A stretch of DNA of 64,000 nt, taken from positions 41,785,729 through 41,849,728 of the forward strand of contig CALNVZ010002974.1 of assembly GCA_940671915.1 (NCBI GenBank), in the 5' to 3' direction. A program made the translations under genes and the position numbers. The first letter of the stretch is position 1, and each line of letters begins with the position of its first letter. Shown one piece after another: positions 35,801-50,800 of the stretch. This DNA comes from Paracentrotus lividus. Lineage: Eukaryota; Echinodermata; Echinoidea; Camarodonta; Echinidae. The notes beneath the pieces were generated by a model. The model was given only the letters and a program-made list of their open reading frames with translations. It was not told where the DNA came from and did not search any database.

Positions 35801-38800
35801 TAATTGCATTGACCAACATCTAGGACATTTACAAATGTACATTACTGTATACGCCATATATATCGCATTGATATATTTTCATGATTTTGCTTCAAGACTG
35901 GGAATTCTCGAGAGTAATATTTTTGTGATGTTATGGTCACTGATGGTATTTCCATTCACTTTATACAGAGATATCGGGAAGTGAAAATTTTCGCAGTCAG
36001 TACATGTAAGTTGCGAAATTTGCGAAAATAAAATCTTCACAAAATATTCAGCATACTGTATAAGTGGTTATTTTCGCATACAGATATTTCCGCGATTTTG
36101 GACTAGTTAGGGAAATTCGTGAGAGCAAAATTTCACAATTTTGGTGATGACTTCATTATTATAAATAGCCATTGTTCTGAATTGGAAATTTTGGCGATGA
36201 CCTCCTCGCAAAATTCGCGAAAATAAAGTCACCACGAAAATAACCACTTATACAGTAGTACATTGTAGGCCTATGGTATACTGTCTGCATTAATGCAATC
36301 ATTAAAGCATTTCAAAAATAATTACCATGCTCTTTCTTAATTAATTTACCTATGTACTTGTACATATAAGCCACTTGATCATCCTTTCCTCTATACAATG
36401 TATGTCATTAAAGGACCATGGCAATATGCCTGGTGCGGCGGTCACAACTCGCCGTACCTTCGACGTGCAACTCCCTACGATGGATTTCGTAGAAAATTCG
36501 TGCAGCGGAGGTACATGTACCTCGCAGGTACATTGTACAATGCATGTTGACGTGCAGGAAGTTTTTACAATACCCTTACTACAGAAACGCAGGAATCGCA
36601 GAAGTTGACCAGGACCTGTGCGTGCCTTGTACATGCAACGCAGGCTACGTTGATGGCACGTGCCCCGTAGCCTACGACGAGTTGTGACCGCTGCATGACA
36701 TGTAAATGTTGCTGAAATATACAGTGTGTTTCATAAAACAAGGGAACAGGAAAAATCAAAGTTTTATCTTGTCTTATCACAGTAATGATTAGGGAAATAA
36801 TTAACACATACCTCCTGTATAAGCTACAATGTACCGTGTGTCCTGGATAAAACTACTGTAAAACCAGTATCATTCACGGATAGCAGCTGACGGCCATTTT
36901 TACGGAATGAAACTTTCATGAACTGCTGACCATGAACTTACGTACAGTGTACAGTATTGAGCATTCAATGCATGGTGTAGACATATACTTTCATGGGCAT
37001 TTTACTTTCGGGAATCTTGCCTCGTCACGAAATTTCGAGAAAAATGAGCAGGTAATGCTTGCATCCATAATTTCATTAACTAATTTGTGTTCACAGGTTC
37101 CCTGCTATAGCAGCAAAAGTCTATGAATGGCTGATTGCTAGTAAAACAGAGTATTTTGTTGCTATGGTTGGAAGCCAGTGCATATGCCTAGATGCATTCA
37201 TAATTTCTTCAAAGAAATTCATTATCTTTGATTTTCTGATATAGCACCAAAAGATTTTATGCCAGTGCATACGCATCCATAATTTCATCAAGCAAATTTA
37301 TTTTCTCTGATTTCCTGTCATAGCAGCAAAAAACTTTAAGCATGGCTGGTTGAAGGCAAAAAACAAGTCTTCTGTTGCTATGACAGGGAGCCAGTGAAAT
37401 TATTATATGCAAACATTAATTTCGACAAGCAGAACTTTGTCATTCCTTTCTTAATTTTCTGCCCTCCAAATGAATTTTCTTACCCTCCTTCAATTTTTTT
37501 TTTTACTCACTCATACAGTGTGTCCCACAAAAAAATGCTAATGCCAGTTTAGATGGGTATAATATTAGAATTACAATATAATATTATTTATATCATTACA
37601 TTTTCTGCAATTGGATGAAATTTTATGTAATATGGTTGTAAAACAAAGATATGAGCAATTTTTTATCACACATCAGGAAACCTCTCCATCCAAGTTTTGT
37701 ATTAAGTATACATGTAAAGTATCGGTATATTGAATAAAAGAAACCCAAGTTTGATCATTCATAATTTGAAAAATATTTCAATAGTGATTATGAAATTTAT
37801 ATCACTGTAAAGTGCAACTCATTACCATTCTAATGATACCTCTCCCAGCTCACCAATATCACGCATCGCTGAACCCATGGTTCTGAAAAAGTCTTGCAAA
37901 ATTGTGAGTTGTTCACTTTCATGCTCCTTGAGATTGGTTGTTCAAATGTGCCTAAAAGGAAACTCAACTTTGATTATCAATAATTTCAAAAATATTACAG
38001 TGGTGATTATAAAGTTGATATCACTGGAAAGTGCAACTCATTATCATTGTAATAATACCTCTCTGAGGGTGCTATCTCACTTTTCAGAGACTTCTCCGCG
38101 ACAATAAAAATCCGTCTCCGCAACGGATAAAAAGTATTAGAGACGTCTCGGAGAAGTCTCGGAGATGTCTCCGCGACAATTTATGTAAAAAAGTCATAGT
38201 AGTCCCAAATCCGTCTCTGAAAATCAGGAAACGTCTCGAAGACGGATTTGGGACTACCGGGTACTTCAGATTTTTTTTTTTCATCAATAGTCGCGGAGAC
38301 GTCTTGGAGACGTCTTGGAGACGTCTCCTGATTTTCGGAGACGGATTTGGGACTTCTTCAGACTTTTTTCATAAACTGTTGCGGAGACGTTTTTGGAGAC
38401 GTCTCTTATACTTTTTATCCGTCGCGGAGACTGATTTTTATTCTGTCGCGGAGACGCCTCCGCGAAGTGAAATAGCACCCTTAGCTCATCAATGTCACGC
38501 ATCAATGAACCCCATTGTTCTGAAAATTGTCTCGCAAAATTGTGATTGGTAATTTGGTTCCTTTTCATGCTCCCTGAGATGAGTTGTTTGAATGTGCCTA
38601 AACATGATTAGCTATTCTAAGTAAAGCATTCCAATGATTTTCAATAATGGTTTTGATGAATGGGTTGGAAATGCCTAGTTAGTCCATCAAGCTTATCATC
38701 CAGGTAATTTCTTCATGTTACAGCTCGCGACAGCCCAGAAAACAGAAAGTTCACCATGGATCATGACACTGCATCAATCACAATTTTGCGAGATATTTTC

Positions 38801-41800
38801 ATTGGTGAGCTGAAAGAGGTATCATTAAAATGGTAATGCGTTGCACTTTCCAGTGATATGAATTTCATAATCACTACTGTAATATTTTTGAAAATATTGA
38901 GGATCAAAGTTTGGTTCCCTTTTTTAATAGGCACGTTGAAACAACCTATCTCAAGGAGCATGAAAGTGAACAACTCACAATTTTGCAAGACTTTTTCAGA
39001 ACAGTGGGGTTCAGCTATGCATGATATTGGTGAACTCATTAGAATGGTAATGAGTTGCACTTTACAGTGATATAAATTCCATAGTCACTACTGAAATATT
39101 TTTCAAATTATTAATGATCAAACTTGTACTTCTTTTTATTCGATACACCGGTACTACTCAATACAAAACTTGGATGGAGAGGTTTCCTGATGTGTAATGA
39201 CAAAATGCTCATATCTTTGTGATTATTGGACCATATCATTTAAAATTTCATCCAGTCGTTATAAAAAATGAATTGTAGTTTACGGGTGTAAAGTTATAAA
39301 CAATATAATATTGTAATTTTGATATTATACCCATCTAAAGTTATTAGCATTTTTTGTGGGACACACTGTCTGGTGATGAAAATGGTATCAAATAAAAGAG
39401 GAGGACATAATGTAAGCTTTGTGTCATAATTGCGATTAAGATAAGATATTAATAATTCTTGGTTTCACTTTTTTTTCTGAGACACAATTTATATTGAAAG
39501 TTTTAAAAGGAATTATAATCATGATAATAATAATAATGATAATGATAACATTTATATGGCACTTAATATGGTTGTTTGTATTAAAGCGCACTGGTGGTCA
39601 GGCTAACTTACATAATGTAGTTTGAATACATTCATGTACAGTTGTAATGTAAATCTACTGATGCTATAAACTTTTTATATAACTTCACTTGGTAGAAGAA
39701 AGGTTGAGATTTGATTTAGACACAAATTTCCCCCCCCCTTTTTTTTGTTGCTTTGGTTAAAGTGAAGCATCCCGATATTTGTAAGGGACTTTCAGGCACT
39801 AGTACTACAAAATTAAAAAGAACAGGGACCGAAAAAACTCTTATGGTATTCTTGTTTTAACCTGTACGTGCATGATGCTCACAAACATTTCAAGCCAGAC
39901 AACTAATTGAAAAGTGATTTCCATGTAGTAATGACATTATTTGATCTTAAAAAGCCCACCCTTGTAGGATTCCTCAAAAAATTAAATCATGCATTTATTT
40001 TGTGCAAATTTTTTTTTTGGTCCGCCCCCGTAGAAATATAGAAAATCCGTTCATCTTGGATGAAGACCCTTATTTTTTATTTTATTTTTATTTTTTTAGC
40101 TATAGTCAATTTCTTCCGAACCAACTGAGTAACCGGACCCTACCCCTATATGGTGACCTTCTTAACGGCTGAAGGCTGGACAAAAATGTACCCCCACCCT
40201 CTTATCACTCCACCAGAAAAAATTTTGATGTACCTTTTTGCTCGCCCGGCGTGATGTTTAAAAAATTTGATGTACCTTATTTTCTGGAGATATTTTTCGT
40301 AAATACTTACCTAAAACCTTTACAAAGCAGCTTTCAACTAAATGGCACTTTAGAAAAATTTTCCTATTATTGCAACACTTGTCATATTAACTGGGCCTGT
40401 AAAGTGACTCTTAGTGGATAAGAAGCAAAGTAATGAGTTTGCAATCTTCTTTAGCATCCTAAGAAAAATTAAAACCACCAAATTTGGTAAACAAGAAAGT
40501 GAAGACCCATCAATAGGATGCATTTTCTTTGAAACGAAGAATCCTCTGGATCAGCATACAAATTGGAAATTTATCAAGAGGCGAGGGCTTTATTTCGATA
40601 CATTTTCATGGCCTATTACCTGTAGCAACATATCGTATAGAAGGCCTACATTGTACATGTAAGTGTATGTTACTTGGCCTACAAAGTACCTTTTTGAATT
40701 TTGAGCAGTTAGAGACACTGATAATTCGCTAGTGTGCTAGAGAAAAATCACCAAATGAACAAAAATCACCACACAGAAAAGTGACACAGTGATTGCTGGA
40801 GCAGAAAGATATTTCTTAACTAAAAATGGGGTTTTATACTATAACCTGTGTCCCAGAAAAAAAAAGTAAACCCAACTTTGAGAGCCTAGTATTAAGGATT
40901 TTTAACTTTTGTGATCTTAATTTTGATTTCATTCTCAAGAGTTACTCATACAGTGTACATGTACTTTGTTAAATGGCACCAAATCTGTACAGAAAAAAAA
41001 AACACAGACATGATAAACTTGGGCTCCCTGAGACCCCTGCGGGCTCCCTTAAAAGAGTGCTTGAGGAGCCTGGCTGGCTCCCTAAAGCAAAAGTAAAGGT
41101 CAGGCCCTGCTAGGTGATTTTAACAAAGGTTTTAAAAGAATTCTAGTGCTCAGTCATCCATGATAGCACAGAAATACAGTAAGTTTGATATTACTGGACT
41201 GAATATTACTGAGTTACTCCTTAATGTGAAATGTAATGTCATATGTTATCAATGTTTCATATAAGGCTCTGAAAGTTTGGTTTAATTTTTGTGTGGAAAG
41301 CACTGTATAGGAATTTGATTGCACAAATATTAACATTTTTTATTGATATATGTTTAGCAGGCCTTCAAATAATTTTGTTCATTGAATTTTCTGCAGCATT
41401 TGTTGCACCCTTGTTGTTCAAATTGGTTTCATTTTCATTAAAAAAGGAAAAATTTAGTTTTGATAATCTTAAACTTTTACAAAAAGTCAGTTTCTGTAGT
41501 CACAAGTTGCAAAAAGCAAATATGCCACAATATATTTTGCCAAATTTATTTAGACATTGTAGGTGAACTTTATACTGTTTGAACATCTGTTCAAAATTGC
41601 CTTCAAGTAGTTTCCAATCATTTTCTTTCATTACGTGTTCATTTATTTTTATATATGTATCACCATCCTCTCCATGTAAGTTTTTCCTCTCTCCAGCGCT
41701 TTGAGCACATGATTAATGTGGAGACAGCGCTTAAGAAATACTCTATATTATTATTATTATTATTATACAGTGTGTTCCTAAAAAAAGAGGACCGAAGTTC

Positions 41801-44800
41801 AAAGGTCAGTCATTCCGAAAGTATATGGTTTATTCTTGTGATTTGTTTACTAAAATATTAAGTAACTCATCAGCTTTAATTTGAGACATTGCTGACGTCC
41901 AAAGTGTAATGGGTCACAGAGTTAGGGTCTTTTGAAGGCGATAGGTACAAAACCCGTTTTTTCCAAGTTTGTGGTTTTTCGGGTATGAAACAAACCTTTC
42001 TTAAGTAATTGGTGTCATTGGATCTCTTTCAGCAAGTTTCAATGAAATGTCATCTTCTTTGCTAAAGTGGATTTCTCACTGGTAATGAGATGTGTTCTTA
42101 ATTATGAGTCTCTGGAGTCTCGGAGAGGTCACTGCGACGGATCCTGAGTCTCCAGGAAGTCGCGAGAAAACCAAACAAATGTCAAACATGTTCAATATTT
42201 TAGTAGACTTCTTTCAGACGCAAGCAAGTCTCTGTGACGTCTAGAGCTGTGGGTTGCCGCGATGTCCCCTAAATATGCACGAAAGTATTCACGACTTCTC
42301 AGAAACTTTGTCGGAACTTGCTAGCGATTAAAAGAAATCGAACAGGTTTGACAATTTTTTCAGACTTTTGTTCGATTTACCCACGACTCCCTGAAGTCTC
42401 AGGAGACGTCACCACGACGTCACCACGACTCCAGAGGCCCATAATAGTGAACCCATCTCATTGCCAGTGGTCCTTTGGAAAATGAGATTGAGTTTCATTG
42501 AAACCTTGTGTGAAAAAATACCCCAAAACGATGAAACCAAAAACTAACAAAATTTTTATTTTGTACCCCAAAAACCAAAAACTTGGAAAAAACGGGTTTT
42601 GTACCTATCACCTTCAAAAGACCCTAACTCTGTGACCCATTACACTTTGGACGTCATCAATGTCTCAAATTAAAGCTGATGAGTTACTTAATATTTTTGT
42701 AACAAATCACAAGAATAAACCATATACTTTTGGAATGACTGACCTTTGAACTTCGGTCCTCTTTTTTTTAGAAACACACTGTATAGCAATATATAAACAC
42801 AACACAAAAAGAAAGTTCCCCCTATTTCAAATATCAATATTTTTTTAAATAGGAGGAGTTCAAAAAATCTAATTATATGTCCATGTAGGGAATTTAATTA
42901 GCTACCATGGGAGCGAATTTTAGGGAATATCATGAAGTCATGCTTCAGTGAGCAATGGTTGAATGCAAAAATTTTTTTTTTTTGAAGTTCGCAAGCTTAA
43001 AATCACAACTTTGATTCAATGATATCGGACCAAATTTTTAGATTTTAAACATTTCACGCATCAGAATGTATGCAAAACGTGCTTCCAAACATACGCAAAG
43101 GACATTTGCGTAAAATTTCACGGTTGAGTGAGCATGCAGCAAAAAATGCCAAAACTGCGATTTTTACTTCTTTGCCATGGTAAAATTGATCAAATATAAT
43201 GGAATTCATGTCTAGGAAGAGTGTTTTTAACTTTTGCAAAAAATTTAAATCAACTCACGGTTGAATGAACACCAGAAATTACTATGTGAAAAACACTAAA
43301 GAAGTATTCTTTCCATTTTGTACACTAAAAATCATGTGAATATCTGTTTTTGTATTATTTTTATGACCGGTGCACGTGTTTATGATCCTATTGCATTTAT
43401 TAAAACTTTTATGCTTCAGTGAGCATGTGGCACTGAAAAAGCTGTTTTTTGATGTAGAGACAAAAATTAAATTGCTTACTTTGCTTAACCATAACAATTC
43501 GTTTGAAAGTATTCATTTGATTTCGTTTTCTCAAAAATCCCGATTTTTTATGCTTCAGTGAACACAAGATATGAGAAAAACATGAAAAAAGGAAGAAAGT
43601 TTACGGCCCTGGTACGGCCTAATAAATGGTACATCCGATTCTCAATTTGACTAAAATTCTTGCTAGTTAATGACTTCTTAAAGATTTGAGACAAGTTTCA
43701 AGAATTAACTCACAGTATAACGACCAAAAAATTTACAATGAAAATGGGCAATATTTGACTTTTGTTCACTATTGATTTCCTTCCAATTGACTTTACGTAT
43801 AGAGCTTGAACAAAGAGTGAACAAACGTCAAATATTGCCCATTTTCATTGTCAATTTTTTGGTCGTTATACTGTGAGTTAATTCCTGAAACTTGGCACAA
43901 ATTTTTAAGAAGTCATTAACTAACAGGAACTTTGGTCAAATTGAGAATCGGACGTACCATTAGGCCGTGCCAGGGCCGTAAACTTTCTTCCTTTTTTCAT
44001 GTTTTTCTCATATCTTGTGTTCACTGAAGCATGAAAAATCGGGATTTTTGCGAAAAAGAAAATTAAATGAATACTTTCAAACGAATTGTTATGGTTAAGC
44101 AAAGTAAGCAATTTAATTTTGGTCTCTAAATAAAAAAACAGCTTTTCCAGTGCCACGTGCTCACTGAAGCATGAAAGTTTTAATAAATGCAATATGATAA
44201 TGTACACACGTGCAACGGTCATAAAAATAATACAAAAACAGATATTCACATGATTTTTAGTGTACAAAATGGAAAGAATACTTACTTAGTGTTTTCACAT
44301 GGTATTGTATGGTGTTCATTCAACCGTGAATTGATTTAAATTTTTTGCAAAAGTTAAAAACACTCTTCCTAGACATGAATCTCATCATATTTGATCAATT
44401 TAACCAAGGATAAAATGTAAAAATCGCAGTTTTGGCATTTTTGCTGCATGCTCACTCAACCGTGAAATTTTACGCAAATGTCCTCTGCGTATGTTTGGAA
44501 GCACGTTTTGCATACATTCTGATGCGTGAAATGTTTAAAATCTAAAAATTTGGTCCGATATCATTGAATCAAAGTTGTGATTTTAAGCTTGCGAACTAAA
44601 AAAAAAAACATTTTTGCATTCAACCATTGCTCACTGAAGCATGACTTCATGATATTCCCTAAAATTCGCTCCCATGGTAGCTAATTAAATTCCCTACATG
44701 GACATATAATTAGATTTTTTGAACTCCTCCTATTTAAAAAAATATTGATATTTGAAATAGGGGGAACTTTCTTTTTGTGTTGTGTTTATATATATATATA

Positions 44801-47800
44801 TTAAATGTTAGACAGATTTTATTAAAAGCTTCAAATGGAAACCTTTACATGCGACTTTAGTAGGCATACATGTTCAGTATAAAGTATATTTGTAGACCTA
44901 ACACATTCTTTTCGTGTGCATAATCTGTGTTGCAAAACGCAAATTTCCAGAGACCTAGATCTTAATGACATAACCACTGGAACCCAATTGCAAAATAAAC
45001 TTGCAACTAGAGGTACAATAGCATTTTGCCCTGTTTTGCGTTTTCTAATGAAATTCAGAAAATTGGGTACATGGAAATGTAGGTTTCATTAACCTGCAGT
45101 TGTAGGTAAATTGATTGCCTATACACTACACAAATGGTGATATGATTGCAATTATAGATGTACTGTCAGCAAACTAAAAATCTTCTTTAAAAAAATAGTC
45201 ACAGATCTTTATGTTTGAATTGGCCATTACACAGTAGGTTGACATTGCATGTGTGACTACATGTATTGTGGCATTTAACTTTTCATAATGCAATGCAGTA
45301 CGGAACATTGTTGATTCATGTACCTTCACATACATTTGTGTAGTATTAAACCGTGGTGTGATTTTTGACAACAGGCCAACACTGCAGAAAAAAAAATTGT
45401 TAAAATACATTATATGTACATGTAGGACTCATACCCTTAGACAACTACATTGTACTGCAAATGTGCGTATACATGTGTATATTTCATACATGTTAATCTA
45501 ATTCTGTGACTTAATCGTCCAAAAATGAAGTGGATAAGACAATATACTAATTCAATAAAAAAATGTTATACTTTGAATGAGTATTAATGCCTTATGTTAT
45601 TTTACAAAATAATTCACTATATTTAAACATATTACACTGTACATGTGCTACCACTTTATGATTAAAATTAGTTAAATGTACTGTAGCAAAAGTTCATGAA
45701 GTACAATGTACATTAATCATACAAAGTACCATGCAAATGCTCACATTTGTTTTTATTTTTGCTTTTATTTCTGAAGATTTTCAAATTCTGTATGAATTTA
45801 CCTATTTGAAATTGTGCATTTCCCAAATTATCCACATTTAACCGAGAAGCTAATTGCATTAATTTTCTTTCAATTGACCTGTGACCTTTTGTCTGTATTC
45901 CCTAAAACTCCATGTATAGATGGACATGTATGATTAGGTCTGATCTATAGAAATCACAATGCAGCTAGCTGTGGTTCAGCATTATGCATAGTTTATTAGA
46001 ATGTAGCCGTGCCACGGGAGAAGCGAGCATGGTCGAGAATGAAAATTACTTTCGGGAAAGGTCACCAGTGAAATGACAAGAAAAGGAGGAAAGAAAAATG
46101 GAGATTGTGAATCTTATTGGAGTGACTTCATGATGGTTTTTACTACATGTATACTGCCAAATGCTGTCTTTTGGCTTGTTTTTTTTTTTGGTTGAATACC
46201 ACTTGAATACTGTGACTGAGATATCTTAGGATATGAGCTTTTGGAAGTTTTTGTTAAATGAAAATAGAATTGTCATTGCCCGGTATTTTAATTATGGATC
46301 TTATTAAAAAGCAATTCTACATGTATACCAGTATTAAACTAATTTCCCAACACATCCACTTCAAACATTTATTCTGTTTTGAAAGTTAAATTCCTTATGG
46401 GCTTTCATGTATTATTTGACTATTAAAGAAGTACATTAAAGATAAAAGTAAGCTGCTGTTTAAAAAAAGAGGAGAAAGTATAGACACAACATCAAATAAA
46501 GACAATTGAAATTTACATGAACTTATTGATATAAGAAATAATTGAAAATCTCTTCTCTTTTTTTTGTAAAGACAAATTACAAAATGACATCATGGGCTTG
46601 TGATGTCACATCCCCACCTGTTACACTTGCCCAAGTTACATTTATGAGATTGTTTACATGCATTTAAGTCTGTCTAGAAAACTTGTAATTTATACAGATA
46701 AAATATATTTATGAATATATACAAACCTGCATTACATGCTTACATCTCCACACCTTACATATGTATACATTCTAACATCAATGTAGGGAATTTCATCAGG
46801 AAAAAAAATGACAAACTAGCATTCATGTACATGTACCAGTGGTAAATAATGAGGAAGTGACGTCAGTCAGAGACGTTTGAAGTCATTTTTTAAGTATGTC
46901 TAAAAAAAGGCAGTGATTTTCACTGTACATGTAGTTTAAAATAACTCTTACAGTAGTTTTGTTTAATCTCTCTGTACTTAGAAAGTACATGTACAGGATA
47001 CTCTCACTTAAATAAATAACAAATACTGTATAAGTGGTTATTTTGGCAGTGACTTTTATTTTCGCGGATTTTGCAAGTTGGTCATCTTGAAAATTTCCAC
47101 TTCAGTACAAGGCTATAATATAGAAATGAAGTCATCACCAAAATCGTGAAATTTTGCCCTTGCGAATTTCCCCAACTAGTTCAAAATCAGGGAAATACAT
47201 GTGCGTTAAAATTTTGGCTTCAACAGTATATAATTTAAATGTCTTTTATTTTTAGTGTGAAAACCTTGTTTGTACTAGTAGCTACTATTTTCTTTATCAT
47301 CAAAACAGATTGTACAAGCGATTCCAGGTCTTATTTTTATGACAAGCTATTAATTAAATTGAGTTAAATACATATACACAGTGTGTTACTAGACAAAACA
47401 TGATGTCGTATTCAATTTCGATAGTTAACTTATGTTAGCATTACTTCGGATTTTATGAAAATGTGCCAGACAATACAATTTCACATTAAATATTATGGAT
47501 GTTACTACTGACATGCAGCAAAGGTGATATTTAGAAAATGTATGAATGCCCATAATAATCCATATTTCTTAATGAAGATAAGGAGATTTTTTGTGTTCCT
47601 CATGTAAATGTGTGTCATTTTCTCTCTTTTGATCTCTGCAGTTTGCAACTTTGTGAGCCATGATCGATGTACAGAAGCCGGTATTTCACCATGTGCAACA
47701 ATAGCAGCAGATAGAATAAAGGTATGTGCTACATGTATATCATAAAAATGATTTTTGCATGATCATTGAAGGGCTGGACACTCAATTTAACAGCCACTAG

Positions 47801-50800
47801 CTGTACAAGGACCCCAAATATGCATGTACAGATATTTTCTACAAATTGGCAATTCCACAGTAACTGACGTTACAAAAACACAACCATTTGTAATTTGTTT
47901 GTACTGTAATTACATAAATAAGAATACACAGGTTTCCAAATTAATACAGTAAAATAAGTTTAAAGTTTCGTTATTTAAAGTTAAAATGTTGGTAACTGAC
48001 GTTACAAAAAATGTAACATCAGTTACAGACACATTTTCGCTTGCCATTTTATACAAAGTGTAGTTAGAGTGGAAATTTTTTTGCTTAATTCCTTATCTTT
48101 CATCAACTTTTGGAAATCAATGTATTCTTATTTATGTATTACAGTATTTAGAAATGGTTGTGTTTTTGTAATGTCAGTTACCGTAGAAGTGCCCATTTGA
48201 AGAACAGTAACATCGCCTTCCCACAAGAAGGTACTTAGTACGCTCTGCCATTTCTATTGCACCTTCTTGTGAGAATGAAAATTTCATACTGGATCACTTT
48301 CGATGTAGAGCTCTGCCCATATTGTGTATGAGATAATATTTCAAACATGTGGCCTGTACTGAGAGCAAGGCTAGCATTTTATGCGCTAAGGTATTGTCCT
48401 ATTCAAATGTGAAACAGAAGAAGTTACTGTAAACACATGTACATGTATACAACATCAAGAAAACAAGTCATGAAATTTATGTAATTGTGTATTTTTGTAA
48501 AAATGGGCATGTGAGAAAGGGAAGGCTGATAAAAAAAGAAGATACATTTTCATGGAAGCGATGAGTTAAATTGCTAACTTTTCTTCTTTTGTACATGTAT
48601 GAAATGGATAGTTAACAATGGCTGTGGAAATGTCATATGCATAAAGAAAGTTTACAGTCAAATCTTTTGTAAATGAAATGAGGTTGCGGCAATGGAAAGC
48701 AAGTGAATTTTCACGTACATTTTTAAAGATGTCTGTGCACAAAAATATGAATGTACATTTAGCATAACTTTCTTCCAGTGTAATACATTTTTTTTAATTC
48801 ATAAGATGATATATAGTAATTAGAATTATTCTTGTTCTTTATGGATATGGATATGTCAAGTTCATTAGTTCTATAGAGTGTTCAATTTTGGAATAGGGTA
48901 GGCATCAAACAGAAAATAGAACAACTGTTTTAAACAGCTGGAGTATTCATTTACCCTCAAAACTGTTATTGAGATTCGTTTATACTGGAATGGTTGCAGG
49001 AAAAAAATATTTGTCTGCAGACTTCTGAACAAACATTGCCTACTTTGACAAAATTCAACCATAAATTTATATCTAGTCCACACATTACTAGTCCTTATCA
49101 CTGCAGAGAGGTTTTTCTTTCATTAGAAATTGATGGGGATTTTCTCTTTATTTTCATTTTGGGCCTAGAAAACATAATATTTCATTCAGTGAGTTCAGTA
49201 TTTTGAACTTTAAATAAATCTTGTAAATAATGTTATTCAAACATATATACAATATTATATTTTTCAGATTTCAGAATTTCTCCCATTCAAGTCTAAAAAT
49301 GATTGCAAAAATTTTATAACCAATAAGAATAAGCCATCCTTTTAGTGTGAAAAGGGGCTTTGTAATGGTAAAGTGCTGATAATTCAATGATCTGAGAAGT
49401 ATATTCTCTCAAACTTATTTATCATGAGTCATTTAAATACACATTGCAATTGCCGTCAGAGTATAAACAGACTTAAATGTAGTTAAGCGTGTGTGCTAAA
49501 TTTGACTTGATATTGGCATATTGTACTTCATTGGGCAAGCATGCTTATTACGAATGCGTTTTACTTCTGCGTTAATACATGTACACACAAATTCACCCTG
49601 GCAGGATCATACAGGTAGCCTCAATAGATTCTACATATGGTTTATGCAACTGTCATCGCAAAGCCAGATACCAGACGATGGGGAAGCTGGCGAAGTGGGC
49701 TATTAGTGACAAGAATTACAAAGACCCTCTTTCCATCTCGCTCATCACTGCCCTACCACAATGAAGCACCGCCTCATGTGGTCTAGGTTGACGACAGACC
49801 AAGTGATCACACACGGCAGCTATAAAAAGACCCGGTAGCAGCGAGGGCTATAAATAGACCTGATATTTATGGAAGGGAGATATTTGTAGCTGGCCAGTAA
49901 GAGGAGATGCTCGGGAGATTTGACTAGCGCTAGCTGGCAGGCTGCAGTAGCATCGCAATCAGCATTACAACCCTGTGCTTGCCATGCCTGCGCACACACA
50001 TTCACACACAACACACACCCACACTGTCACCCACATATGTATACACACTCCCTCTCTCACACATTATACTGTACATTGTAGGCTACATGAAACCAAGGCT
50101 TTCATCAGTATTTGTACTCTAGATTATCCATCCCCACTTCTCTCCTCAACTAAAGGGTATATTGCTCAATTTATGTATTGCTAGTACCTTTGCTTATTTA
50201 CTCTCATCTTCATTACTCAATTTATTTATCGCTAGCCGCTACCTTTACCTATTTGCTCTGCGATGGGATAGAGTATCATAATGTTTAGTCTGGGTAATTT
50301 AATAAATTTTATAACTGTAAAAGTATGAGGATTTTAATGATCATGAAGTTATATACATGTAGGAGCAAGAAAAGCTTGCAGTTTTTGAGGAGAAAAAATA
50401 AGTCAAGTAATGCAACTTTTTTTTTTTCAAAGGTCGATCTTGGGTAGATGTTAAACTCTTAGCAGGTCTGGTGTTAGACTCTTGAATTTTTTTGTTGTTG
50501 ATATGAATGTCTCCAGATATACATATTGTTTATATCAGGTTGTTATTACCACAAAAGAAAACAAGATATATTAGAATCTTGAGACCTACTTATTTACATA
50601 CAAACATAAGTAGAAATATTAATATTTGAAATTTAAATGTACGATATATGTACCTCCAACTTAATGTACAAGCATCATCAGTTCCTAAACTAGTAATATA
50701 TCTACTTAAATTGACATTAACTCTTGAATGATAACGACAGTAATCGATTTGCAGCCAATGTACACTGTTCTGTGAATTCTTGTTCTTTTTTAATTAAAAA

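Noticed and set aside
43920..44267. 115-codon ORF in the 2-kb palindrome
   Set aside because: The mirrored arm has the same sequence with different stops; the ORF covers internal repeat words and has no domain.
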